A DNA stretch of 50,252 bases from Legionellales bacterium (GTDB lineage: Bacteria; Pseudomonadota; Gammaproteobacteria; JAHCLG01): positions 1 through 50,252 of the forward strand of contig JAHCLG010000015.1 of NCBI GenBank assembly GCA_026125385.1. The letters are read 5' to 3'. Within the stretch, counting starts at the first letter, position 1. Each line of letters opens with the position of its first letter. The translations under genes and the position numbers were made by a program. Under the pieces are notes generated by a model, which did no database searches, was not told the origin of the DNA, and was given only the letters and a program-made list of their open reading frames with translations. Below, piece by piece: positions 19,318 through 27,355 of the stretch.

Positions 19318-20526
19318 ATGAAAAAAAATTTACCGATTCAAGACGAAGAATTAAATTTTATAAATGATTGCCGTGAGGCAATGTTAAATAAACGTACGCC
19401 TTTGGCATTAGCATTAATTATCATCGTATCGGCTTTTTTAATTATTTTTTTAATCTGGGCACATTTCGCCATCATTGATGAAGTTACCCATGCTGAAGGT
19501 AAAGTGATCCCGCCATCGGAATTAAAAGTTATTCAAAATTTGGAAGGTGGAATATTATCGTCTATTGATGTGCGTGCGGGCGAAGAAGTTAAAAAAGGCG
19601 ATGTTTTATTACGTATCGATGATACCCGATTTTCAGCCTCTTATCGTGAACAACGTTCTCAATATTTAGCTCTGCAAGCACAAGTCGCGCGTTTAATTGC
19701 AGAAACTAAAGGTCAAACCGAGATTACTTTTCCAACAGAGTTAAATGAATATCCGCAATTAATTCAACGTGAAATTAATTTATTTCATTCGCGCCAAAAA
19801 GCCTTAAACGAAAGTATCGAAGTATTGCAGCGTAGCTATAAGCTCGCAAAATCTGAACTCGATATGACGGAACCTTTAGTAAAACAAGGAGTGATGTCAA
19901 AAATTGAATTGTTACGCTTGCAGCGGCAAGTTAACGAGGTAAAAGGTCAAATTAATGAAAAAATCGATAAATTTAAAGAGCAAGCGCACACCGAGTTAAC
20001 CAAACAACAAAGTGCCTTAGAATCGTTACAAGAAACCTTAAAATCAGAACAAGATCGAGTGGAACGCACGGTAATGCGCTCACCCGTAGATGGCATTGTT
20101 AATAAAATATATATTAATACCATTGGTGGTGTGATACGCCCGGGTATGGATATTATGGAAATTGTTCCCAATGAACAACATGTCATTGTTGAAGCACGCG
20201 TCAAACCGCAAGATCGCGCATTTATTACTATCGGCCAACCTGCAAAAGTCAAATTAACTGCCTACGACTTTTCTATTTATGGCGGCGTAGAAGGTGTGGT
20301 TTCTCATATTAGTGCCGATACCATTAAAGATGAGCAAAATAAAGAAAACTATTATGAAGTGTTAGTAAAAACCGATAAAAATTATTTAGGCACCAAAGAA
20401 CATCCGTTACCGATTCGTGTGGGTATGGTAGCCAATGTCGATATTTTAACAGGGCGTAAATCGATTTTAAGTTATTTATTAAAACCCTTATTAAAAGCTA
20501 AACAAAATGCGTTAACGGAACGCTAA
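19318..20526 (+). CDS. HlyD-family membrane fusion protein of the type I secretion system
   Basis: The 402-residue adaptor links the ABC transporter to the TolC channel. A short cytoplasmic N-terminus precedes one membrane helix (LALALIIIVSAFLIIFLIWA). A lipoyl-like domain (VIQNLEGGILSSIDVRAGEE), a long coiled coil (about residues 140-245) and the second half-lipoyl and beta-barrel segment (TVMRSPVDGIVNKIYINTIG) follow. It starts 20 bp after the transporter gene. The pattern VTHAEGKVIPPSELKVIQ is typical of the HlyD/LapC group. Confidence 0.95.
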   Translation: MKKNLPIQDEELNFINDCREAMLNKRTPLALALIIIVSAFLIIFLIWAHFAIIDEVTHAEGKVIPPSELKVIQNLEGGILSSIDVRAGEEVKKGDVLLRIDDTRFSASYREQRSQYLALQAQVARLIAETKGQTEITFPTELNEYPQLIQREINLFHSRQKALNESIEVLQRSYKLAKSELDMTEPLVKQGVMSKIELLRLQRQVNEVKGQINEKIDKFKEQAHTELTKQQSALESLQETLKSEQDRVERTVMRSPVDGIVNKIYINTIGGVIRPGMDIMEIVPNEQHVIVEARVKPQDRAFITIGQPAKVKLTAYDFSIYGGVEGVVSHISADTIKDEQNKENYYEVLVKTDKNYLGTKEHPLPIRVGMVANVDILTGRKSILSYLLKPLLKAKQNALTER

Positions 20527-20545
20527 TTTTCTAGAAGGTATCAGC

Positions 20546-20956
20546 ATGCGAAAATATAAAAATACCTTAGCATTATTATTAGTGATTGCGTTGATTGCAG
20601 TCTATCCTATCTTTAAAATCACGCAAAATTATTTACAAAATTCTCAAAATGAAAAACCCAATCAACATAATGCTCAAGCATTTGTTGATTCTTTAGAACA
20701 CGATCCCAAAGCGGGTGAAAAAATTTATGATTTTTATTGCAAAACCTGTCACGCGCCAGATCCTATCATTCAAACGGGTGCGCCCGCATTGCATAATCGC
20801 GAGCAATGGGCGCCCTATCAAAAAAATGGTTTTGCTTACATGTTAAAACAATTAACTGAAGGCTTAGGCAGCATGCCACCACGGGGTGGCTGTTTTGAAT
20901 GTAGCGATCGTTTATTGCGTCTGGCAATTTTATATATGTTGCCTCGCAATCCTTAA
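20546..20956 (+). CDS. Membrane-anchored cytochrome c5-type protein
   Basis: The 136 residues have an N-terminal hydrophobic anchor or signal (NTLALLLVIALIAVYPIFKI) and a single haem-binding CKTCH. The distal region GLGSMPPRGGCFECSDRLLR carries the axial Met, and its two extra Cys are characteristic of cytochrome c5. It should act as a periplasmic electron carrier. It lies 20 bp after the HlyD-like gene and may be co-transcribed with it, although no functional link to secretion is obvious. It is slightly longer than soluble c5 because of the anchor. Confidence 0.9.
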   Translation: MRKYKNTLALLLVIALIAVYPIFKITQNYLQNSQNEKPNQHNAQAFVDSLEHDPKAGEKIYDFYCKTCHAPDPIIQTGAPALHNREQWAPYQKNGFAYMLKQLTEGLGSMPPRGGCFECSDRLLRLAILYMLPRNP

Positions 20957-21134
20957 TCAACTTATTGATATTTTGCGAATATTAGGCTGCTGAGCATGCA
21001 CTAAAGAGTCATGAAATTTTTGTCTAGATCTCAGTTTTTTAAATAGAGATCCATTTTTTATCTTTAACAAGGTGGTAATTTGAGGTAAGTTGTTTATACT
21101 TTTGGTAATTGTCAGCTGCTGGAGAATAAAGAAA

Positions 21135-21572
21135 ATGAAAAGCAATATAGTAGGTAATCTATTAATAATAAAGTTATTTATCCTTTTGTTTTTTATCAAT
21201 ACTGTTTTTGCAGGTACAGGCATTCCTGGCGGTGGAGCGCTATGTCAAAAGAGAACAACGATAATGAATTTTAGTGATCATACCAAGGTCATGTGTGGTT
21301 TAGATTTTCTAAATCTTGAGAGCTGTATTAAGGCTTACGATACGACCGTATTAGAGGTTTGTGCTGTTGATAACAATGGCCATTGTTTATTAGATACTAA
21401 TTCCTTTTCTCTTAGTGTTGCTGGAAATAATAATTCAGTTTCTGGTCGCACAGTGACGATAAAATCTCAAGGGAGTATTACATTTACAGCAAATAAGGGG
21501 CAAACGCTAGGCGATATTAAACTAACCGCTAATCAAGGTAATATTGATATACAATCCTGTACTGTTCAATAA
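21135..21572 (+). CDS. Small secreted hypothetical protein
   Basis: The start is ATG 21135 with GGAG ten bases upstream; an ATG at 21090 lacks a ribosome site. Residues 1-26 form a clear signal peptide (NLLIIKLFILLFFINTVFA|G). The mature 119 residues contain paired Cys (GALCQKR, VMCGLDFLNLESC, LEVCAVDNNGHC, QSC) and a Ser/Thr/Asn-rich beta-like tail (VAGNNNSVSGRTVTIKSQGS). These features suggest a disulphide-stabilised extracytoplasmic protein. I recognise no family. It lies between the secretion genes and pldA. Confidence 0.65.
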   Translation: MKSNIVGNLLIIKLFILLFFINTVFAGTGIPGGGALCQKRTTIMNFSDHTKVMCGLDFLNLESCIKAYDTTVLEVCAVDNNGHCLLDTNSFSLSVAGNNNSVSGRTVTIKSQGSITFTANKGQTLGDIKLTANQGNIDIQSCTVQ

Positions 21573-21739
21573 ATTCTTAACGAATATTCACCATTTGGCG
21601 TTTGACGAGTGGTATCTTCTTTTAAGAATGAGTGGCACGTCAGCGAGGTAGCTCAATGGAGTTGTTAGCAAAAAGTAGAATTACACTCACACCTTAGTAT
21701 ATGATAAGGCATTATTAATAAAAAAATAGGCAATTACAC

Positions 21740-22651
21740 ATGCGTGGGTGGGTTTTTTCGTTAGTGTTAGGGTTTTTCGTGAATTGTAGTTTTGCCATTG
21801 CCATTCACCCTAAGTTAGAACAAGTGGAAGATGGCATTAAACACGAATTGCAAAAAGTCACGCCCACGAAAAAATCGGTATTGCAAGAGCGCATTAATAA
21901 ATCTCGTCAAATTGACAACAACCCCTTCGGAATTGTGTTTTTCAAACCTAGCTATATATTACCGTATTATTACACCAGTTCGCCCTACACGAGCATTTAT
22001 CAAAATATTACTCCTGATCATCAAAAACTCGATAATAATGAATTTAAAGTTCAATTCAGTTTTGAATTGCCTATTTGGCGCAATTTATTCAATCAGTCTA
22101 ATCTCGGCTTATATGCAGCCTATACGCAGTTGTCGTATTGGCAGGTTTACGCAAAATCACAATATTTCCGCGAAACCAATTACATGCCAGAAATTTTTAT
22201 ACGCGACAATTTTATGCCCAATTGGGTGCTAGAAACCGGTGCTGTTCATCAGTCGAATGGTCGTGGTGGTGATTTAGAGCGTAGTTGGAATCGAGCCTAT
22301 GTCGATGTTAAATTTTCCAGCGGTAATTGGTTAATGAGTGTTAAACCATGGATTTTAATTTTTAAAAATCAATCCAGTAATTTGCATAATCCTGATATTG
22401 CAAAATATTTAGGTTACGAGCGAGTATTGTTTGCCTATAAGTTACCTTGGCAAATGGTTTTATCCCTTAAGATTGCTAATCTTGAGCACGGCTGGGACCG
22501 TATTTCAACTGAAGGCGCTATTAGTTTTCCGCTCACCAAAAAAATTCATGGCTACATTCAATTATTTCATGGTTACGGCCAAAGTTTGATTGAGTACAAT
22601 CACAAAACAAATAGCATTGGTATTGGAATTTCATTAAATAATTGGATTTAG
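21740..22651 (+). CDS. pldA: Outer membrane phospholipase A (PldA/OMPLA)
   Basis: PldA is a 12-stranded outer-membrane barrel that hydrolyses phospholipids, is active as a calcium-bound dimer, and is a virulence factor in several pathogens. Catalytic residues are visible with the E. coli spacing: His170, Ser172 and Asn184 in AVHQSNGRGGDLERSWNRAY (E. coli His142, Ser144, Asn156). A signal peptide (MRGWVFSLVLGFFVNCSFAI) comes first, and about 40 polar residues precede the barrel. The 303 residues are normal for the family. The stop codon abuts a palindromic element at 22653-22778. Confidence 0.94.
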   Translation: MRGWVFSLVLGFFVNCSFAIAIHPKLEQVEDGIKHELQKVTPTKKSVLQERINKSRQIDNNPFGIVFFKPSYILPYYYTSSPYTSIYQNITPDHQKLDNNEFKVQFSFELPIWRNLFNQSNLGLYAAYTQLSYWQVYAKSQYFRETNYMPEIFIRDNFMPNWVLETGAVHQSNGRGGDLERSWNRAYVDVKFSSGNWLMSVKPWILIFKNQSSNLHNPDIAKYLGYERVLFAYKLPWQMVLSLKIANLEHGWDRISTEGAISFPLTKKIHGYIQLFHGYGQSLIEYNHKTNSIGIGISLNNWI

Positions 22652-22652
22652 C

Positions 22653-22778
22653 TATACTCTTCACACTTGAATTTTAGGCTTTGTTGTCGAGTTAAAGCTG
22701 CTCAGTCATGTATTCAGTATACACTCCTTCGCATCTTTAACTCGACGCCTCGCCTAAAATCCAATTGTTTTGAGTATA
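22653..22778. repeat. 126-bp imperfect palindromic element between pldA and cyoE
   Basis: Nested inverted arms pair across the element: TATACTC with GAGTATA (outer ends), ATTTTAGGC (22671-22679) with GCCTAAAAT (22752-22760), and GTCGAGTTAAAG (22686-22697) with CTTTAACTCGAC (22735-22746). The convergent genes pldA and cyoE end at either edge, so it could act as a two-way terminator. The terminal inverted repeats also fit a MITE-like insertion. It codes for nothing. Confidence 0.75.
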
Positions 22779-22779
22779 A

Positions 22780-23691
22780 TTACCATTTTATTAAATAATA
22801 ATGATCAATCAGCATAATTATGAACAGTAAAAATAAATAGATAATGGAAAATCGAAATAATTTCATGGCAATAATATTTTCTTGTGTGCGGTATAAACGC
22901 CATGCCCACCACAATGCGCGCGCGCCTAATAATAAACTCCCCACTAAATAAATCAAACCACTCATACCAGCGGCATAGGGTAATAAGGTGGCGGCAACTA
23001 ATAAGAATGAATACAACAAAATATTAATTTTCGTGTAAGCAATACCATGCGTCACCGGTAACATCGGTACACCGGCCTTAGCGTAATCATCGCGTCGATA
23101 AATTGCCAGCGCCCACGCATGTGGTGGCGTCCAGGCATAAATAATTAATACCAGCAATAAAGCATAGGGACTTAAATGGCCGGTAACCGCCGTCCACCCT
23201 AAAAGCGGTGGTGCGGCACCAGCGGCACCACCGATCACAATATTTTGTGGCGTCGCATATTTTAAAAACATGGTGTAAAAAATCGCGTAGCCCGTTAAGG
23301 TTAACAAGGTTAACCAAGCCGTAAGCATATTAATAAAAACCGCTAACATAAAAAATCCGCTGCAGCCTAACATAATCGCGAACAGTAACGCTTGACGAGG
23401 AGACACTTGACCCGTTGGCAAGGGTCGGCGTTTAGTGCGCCACATTTGCGTATCGATTTTGCGATCGACGACATGATTAATGCTGGCTGCCGATCCCGCA
23501 CACAACGCAATGCCTAAACAGCCCAGCAATAACACATGCAACGGCACCCACCCCGGAGTTGCTAAATGCATTCCCACAATGGCGGTAATTAACATTAATG
23601 CGACGACACGCGGTTTACATAATTCCCAATAACTTCGCCACAGAGAATGGTGGGTGGGGATGATTGCAACCGTGTCTGTTGGATTCGACAT
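22780..23691 (-). CDS. cyoE: Protoheme IX farnesyltransferase (haem O synthase)
   Basis: This integral membrane prenyltransferase converts haem B to haem O for terminal oxidases. The Asp-rich signatures NHVVDRKIDTQMWRTKRRP and YRRDDYAKAGVPMLPV are present, along with about nine hydrophobic helices. The start is ATG 23691 (MSNPTDT) with AAGGAA five bases upstream, giving 303 residues, typical for CyoE/CtaB. An ATG 18 bases earlier (MLVRNG) is less favoured. Cytochrome oxidase subunits are not adjacent in the window, so whether it serves a bo3- or an aa3-type oxidase is open. Confidence 0.95.
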   Translation of the reverse strand: MSNPTDTVAIIPTHHSLWRSYWELCKPRVVALMLITAIVGMHLATPGWVPLHVLLLGCLGIALCAGSAASINHVVDRKIDTQMWRTKRRPLPTGQVSPRQALLFAIMLGCSGFFMLAVFINMLTAWLTLLTLTGYAIFYTMFLKYATPQNIVIGGAAGAAPPLLGWTAVTGHLSPYALLLVLIIYAWTPPHAWALAIYRRDDYAKAGVPMLPVTHGIAYTKINILLYSFLLVAATLLPYAAGMSGLIYLVGSLLLGARALWWAWRLYRTQENIIAMKLFRFSIIYLFLLFIIMLIDHYYLIKW

Positions 23692-23748
23692 GCCGTTCCT
23701 TACTAACATAAAAATTTATTGGCAAATGTTACCCAAAGCGCGTGCAAC

Positions 23749-24744
23749 TTACAAATCGCATTCTAATAATACTTTGCCTTGTGCTTTTCCACTTTCTAAA
23801 TATTGATGCGCTTTGGTGATCTCGCTGAATTTGAATGTGGTCGGGTCGCTTAACAAACGCACTTTTTGTTGATCAATGAGAGTGGCTAACTCGGTTAAAT
23901 AATGATGATAAGCCGCGCGTCCTTCTTCATATAATAAGGGCAACATCATAAATACTACGTGTAAATTAGCGGATTTATCGTGCAAGGGGGTGATATCTAA
24001 GGTGGTACGCGCTACTGTTGTCACAATATCGCCAAAGTTTTTAATCGCGGCCAGAGAATTATTTAAATTAGGGCCACCCACAGTATCATAAATCACATCA
24101 AAGCCCGTACCGTTGGTAATACGGTTAACATAATCCGCGACTTTTTCACTACGAAAATCGACGGTATTATCGGCACCGAACTCGCGTGCTTGCGCAAATT
24201 GTTCGGAACTGGCGACCGTCGCCGTTACAATCGCACCTTGCGCTTTCGCCAATTGCACTGCTAAATGACCCACGCCACCCAAACCACCATGCACCAGCAC
24301 TTGCATACCGGGCTTAATACGAACTTTTTGCATGATACCAATATACGCGGTGATCCCAACCAAAGGCACTCCCGCGCTCGTTAAAAAATTTAAACTCTGC
24401 GGTTTTTTGGCAATTAAGCGCGCATCCACCGCCATATATTCAGCAAGCGCTCCAGGAACATGACCAATTCCTCCAGCAACGCCATAGACTTCATCACCCA
24501 CCGCAATATGTTTAACATCCGTCGCAACTTTTACCACGGTTCCAGCGACATCACCATTTAAAATTGCCGGAAAAGGGGGCGTAATCGCGGGAACTGCGCC
24601 ACTACGCATTTTAATATCCAACTGATTTACAGAACTCGCCGCAACTTTAATTAACACTTGCCCAGAGGCTATTTCGGGGTTAGCAACTTCTCCTAACGAA
24701 AAAACATTAGCATCGCCAAATTCACGAATAATCATTGCACGCAT
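23749..24744 (-). CDS. Zinc-independent MDR oxidoreductase (NADPH:quinone reductase-like)
   Basis: The 331-residue medium-chain dehydrogenase/reductase starts MRAMIIREFGDANVFSLGEV, typical of quinone-oxidoreductase-type members. The nucleotide-binding GxGxxG segment is VLVHGGLGGVGHLAVQLAKA, followed by GADNTVDFRSE. The structural-zinc Cys cluster and catalytic-zinc ligands of alcohol dehydrogenases are absent, favouring quinone or enal reduction over alcohol oxidation. The exact substrate cannot be read from sequence. It stands 57 bp upstream of the cyoE start on the same strand. Confidence 0.85.
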   Translation of the reverse strand: MRAMIIREFGDANVFSLGEVANPEIASGQVLIKVAASSVNQLDIKMRSGAVPAITPPFPAILNGDVAGTVVKVATDVKHIAVGDEVYGVAGGIGHVPGALAEYMAVDARLIAKKPQSLNFLTSAGVPLVGITAYIGIMQKVRIKPGMQVLVHGGLGGVGHLAVQLAKAQGAIVTATVASSEQFAQAREFGADNTVDFRSEKVADYVNRITNGTGFDVIYDTVGGPNLNNSLAAIKNFGDIVTTVARTTLDITPLHDKSANLHVVFMMLPLLYEEGRAAYHHYLTELATLIDQQKVRLLSDPTTFKFSEITKAHQYLESGKAQGKVLLECDL

Positions 24745-25062
24745 GGTTGTGATCCTTGTAGGTAATTTGGTTTGGTATATACAGTAGATTCGAATCGCGA
24801 CGCGTTAAGGCTCAGAAATTCACCGCGAATCAATAGCACGCATCAACTGCCTTTATTCAACGTATTGTTTGCTAGGTGACTTATTTTTGCAAGAGGTTTG
24901 ATATTTATTTATACAAACTATTAAAAGAGCAGTTTCATGCCTTTAAATATTAAATTTATATTATTTTATAATTATAAGCATAATATATATTGACTTAAGG
25001 AATAAATTAATAGTATGCTGCTCGTGTTTTTAATTTTATTAATATAAGGGGGTAATCGCATC
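24745..25062. other. Intergenic region upstream of the modified-peptide operon
   Basis: These 318 bp separate the divergent oxidoreductase from the peptide operon. The half next to the operon is very AT-rich and holds the promoter at 24990-25019. No gene, repeat array or RNA fold was recognised in 24780-24985. Confidence 0.5.
24990..25019 (+). promoter_or_regulatory. Sigma-70-like promoter of the peptide operon
   Basis: TTGACT (24990-24995, five of six matches) is followed after 18 bp by TATGCT (25014-25019, four of six). An AT-rich upstream stretch could act as an UP element. It lies about 45 bp before a 37-codon frame and about 210 bp before the precursor gene. Confidence 0.55.
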
Positions 25063-25176
25063 ATGAGGTGGCTTCAGTCTATTCATGACATGGCAAAGAT
25101 GACTAACTGGCTTTGCTCTTTTATAAACCGTTATGAAATTAAATACCCTAAATTGGTAAGGTTAAAAATCAGTTAA
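25063..25176 (+). CDS. Small 37-residue frame preceding the LAP precursor
   Basis: An AAGGGGG ribosome site (25046-25052) lies 10 bases before ATG 25063. The frame MRWLQSIHDMAKMTNWLCSF... ends at 25176, 50 bp before the precursor start. The peptide is basic near its C-terminus and carries three Trp/Cys-type hydrophobic positions; it resembles no family I know. It could be a leader peptide controlling the operon, a second small product, or chance. Confidence 0.35.
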   Translation: MRWLQSIHDMAKMTNWLCSFINRYEIKYPKLVRLKIS

Positions 25177-25226
25177 ACACTACTCGCCATTAATTGACAT
25201 TCCGTAACTTTTAAAGGAGAAATTAA

Positions 25227-25397
25227 ATGAAACTCAACATCAATACACATTCTGATATAAAAACTTTATATAGCAATTTATTTTATTCAGCAAACTCTGT
25301 TAATACGGTTGGCAATATGCCATTACCCGGAGCTACCTGTAGTGTTGTTGCCGGTGGCTGCTCTACCTGTACCTCATGCTGTTTTGCCAGCGCGTAA
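25227..25397 (+). CDS. Streptolysin-S-like (linear azole-containing) peptide precursor, SagA-like
   Basis: The 56-residue peptide starts at ATG 25227 with AAAGGAGA six bases upstream. The leader (residues 1 to about 35) contains LYSNL, aligning with the FTSNI recognition motif of SagA. The tail GGCSTCTSCCFASA parallels the SagA core (GG then Cys/Thr run then CCF). Residues 45-52 (CSTCTSCC) are eight consecutive cyclisable Cys/Ser/Thr, with a further T37-C38-S39 block. In this family Cys/Ser/Thr become thiazoles and oxazolines through a cyclodehydratase-dehydrogenase complex, and the leader is removed before export. The matching enzymes are encoded next. Product activity (cytolytic or antibacterial) is unknown. 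Confidence 0.9.
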   Translation: MKLNINTHSDIKTLYSNLFYSANSVNTVGNMPLPGATCSVVAGGCSTCTSCCFASA

Positions 25398-25404
25398 ATT
25401 CGCC

Positions 25405-25448
25405 TAGTGGAACACCACAAATTTTTAAAATTTTCTGGTGTTCCACTA
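25405..25448 (+). terminator. Hairpin between precursor and modification genes
   Basis: Perfect 12-bp arms TAGTGGAACACC (25405-25416) and GGTGTTCCACTA (25437-25448) flank an AT-rich loop that can pair further. It starts eight bases after the precursor stop. In streptococcal sag operons a partial terminator after sagA keeps precursor mRNA in excess; this hairpin is well placed for the same role. No long U-run follows. Confidence 0.65.
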
Positions 25449-25469
25449 AACAACATTGGAGAGGCTCCT

Positions 25470-26369
25470 GTGGATAAAAAACTTAACCACTTAAACGTGC
25501 AAGATCTATGCTACGCTTCAACGGCAGGATTGATAAATCGCAATTTGTACTCTACTGGTGTTCGCGTAGACTCAGCGATGTTGCAAAACGATTGCATAGA
25601 TGAAATTTCTGAACACTTTCTTTTAAATTCAAGTATTGAAACTAATGAATTAGAGCGAGTTTATACGATAAATAAATATTTAACCTATCCATTTACCAGT
25701 CTAACTGCTCTTTCAAATAAAACGGTATATACCGGATTAATTAAAATTGATTTACCAAAACCCACCACATTAGATTTAAAATTCGATTTGGCAGTAAAAC
25801 AACGCACATCGATTCGACACTATAGCGGTGATTATATTCCGATAAATTATTTAAGTAGTGTTTTATTTGCATCACAAGGCGTCAGTCACATTAGTTCATA
25901 TGAAAATGAACCCGATCGCATGCAACGAACCTATCCCAGTGGTGGTGGCTTATATCCAGTAAAACTGTATATTCTGGTTAATCGCGTTAAAAAATTAGAG
26001 CGGGGAATTTATTATTATAATCCGTTAGCTCATAACTTATATAGTATTAATCGCAATCAAGATGAAATTAATGATTTTTTAAAAAGTGAATCTATCAATG
26101 AGCTACCTAATATAGAACACTGTAGCTTTACTTTATTTTTTACTATCGAAAGCTGGCGCTCCATGACTAAGTATGGATCTGCAGGACTACGTTTTTCATA
26201 TATTGAATTGGGTGAAATTGCTCAAATGGCTCATTTAGCTTCTGGATGCCTTGGCATAGGATCTTGTGCTTATGCTAGTTTTTCCCCAGAGCGAGTCATT
26301 CAACTCCTCAAAATTGATGGTCAGTACGAATCATTTCAACACGCCATTTTACATGGCATTTCAGCGTAA
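25470..26369 (+). CDS. SagB-type dehydrogenase (FMN, azoline oxidation)
   Basis: This nitroreductase-fold enzyme uses FMN to oxidise azolines to azoles. The domain begins around KQRTSIRHYSGDYIP and has the family PSGGGLYPVKLYI segment, GIYYYNPLAHNLYSI, and a C-terminal HLASGCLGIGSCAYASFSPE flavin region. I choose GTG 25470 because GGAGAGG lies five bases upstream. An in-frame GTG at 25407 has no ribosome site and would put the operon hairpin inside the coding region. The resulting 299 residues are near the usual size. The next gene begins 8 bp after the stop. Confidence 0.88.
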   Translation: MDKKLNHLNVQDLCYASTAGLINRNLYSTGVRVDSAMLQNDCIDEISEHFLLNSSIETNELERVYTINKYLTYPFTSLTALSNKTVYTGLIKIDLPKPTTLDLKFDLAVKQRTSIRHYSGDYIPINYLSSVLFASQGVSHISSYENEPDRMQRTYPSGGGLYPVKLYILVNRVKKLERGIYYYNPLAHNLYSINRNQDEINDFLKSESINELPNIEHCSFTLFFTIESWRSMTKYGSAGLRFSYIELGEIAQMAHLASGCLGIGSCAYASFSPERVIQLLKIDGQYESFQHAILHGISA

Positions 26370-26377
26370 GGTAAAAC

Positions 26378-27355
26378 ATGAATAATCACCAATATTTCGA
26401 CAAAAGTTATTCCATTCTTTATCACGATGAGAATACCGTAGAATTTCGCAGCGGGATGTGGAATATTACCACCCATACCTTACAGGACGAAGAAAAAAAG
26501 GGATTACTCTCGAAAATTATATTAGCAATTGATGAAAGTGGATTTAAAGACCTTAAAACACTGGCTCAACAAACACAAACTAATCAAGCTATCTGCGCTG
26601 AAGTGATTGAATCCTTGCGCGATAAAAATTTACTTACTACTGAAAGAGCGAAACCTATAAATAAATTTAAAAAAATTTCCATTATTTCTGACAATAAAAT
26701 GGGATCGTTATTAAAATCTCTCTTGCAAGATAAAATCTCTGACTTAGCAATAAACCTATTTCACCAAGAAGACGTTGATTTTATATTAAAGTCTGGAAAC
26801 ACTATTTTTAGTGATGAGGTATTGTTATATTCATTAGTAGAAGAGCTACACAATAAATTTAAAGATTCTTTGGTAGTGGTAATGAATACTACAATTAATT
26901 CATTCTATTATAGCCTGCTTAACAAAGTATTTCATGAGGCAGGCATCCCCTGGTTTTTTAGTGCTGTAGATGGCCCTTGCATTTATATTGGGCCATTATT
27001 CGATAATCAATTTTGTTATGATTGCTTAGAAACACGTATTATTATGAATACTAAAAATGCAGCTCACTATCAAGAATACCAAAAATTAATATTAAAAAAT
27101 AATATTCGTTTAGCTAAGCCGATGGTAAATGAAACAGAACAACATTTAATGTGTTCATTGGCATCTCTTGAATTAAACCGCTATTTACTAACGGGAAATA
27201 CAATTTCTCAGAGTAAATTACTGTCGCTTTATATTCCTACTATGGAATTTTCATATCATAAAATCTTGCGTTTTCCAGGCTGTAAAGTTTGCGGCGTTGA
27301 CAATGCATTAAAGGGACATCAACTTCATTTTGATGTGGGGGCATTATTAGCATGA
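26378..27355 (+). CDS. SagC/TOMM cyclodehydratase partner (leader-binding, E1-like)
   Basis: The N-terminal 90 residues (SYSILYHDENTVEFRSGMWN ... FKDLKTLAQQTQTNQAIC) look like the winged-helix leader-recognition element. The rest resembles an E1/ThiF-like domain without a nucleotide-binding glycine loop. Two CxxC pairs (QFCYDCLETR and PGCKVCGVD) form the structural zinc site typical of the C protein. In known systems it binds the precursor leader and presents the core to the YcaO protein. Its ATG follows AAGG; its stop overlaps the next start (ATGATAA). Confidence 0.85.
   Translation: MNNHQYFDKSYSILYHDENTVEFRSGMWNITTHTLQDEEKKGLLSKIILAIDESGFKDLKTLAQQTQTNQAICAEVIESLRDKNLLTTERAKPINKFKKISIISDNKMGSLLKSLLQDKISDLAINLFHQEDVDFILKSGNTIFSDEVLLYSLVEELHNKFKDSLVVVMNTTINSFYYSLLNKVFHEAGIPWFFSAVDGPCIYIGPLFDNQFCYDCLETRIIMNTKNAAHYQEYQKLILKNNIRLAKPMVNETEQHLMCSLASLELNRYLLTGNTISQSKLLSLYIPTMEFSYHKILRFPGCKVCGVDNALKGHQLHFDVGALLA

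Noticed and set aside
21573..21739. Possible tRNA or small RNA before pldA
   Set aside because: No cloverleaf, no GTTCRANNC T-loop sequence and no stable fold could be drawn.
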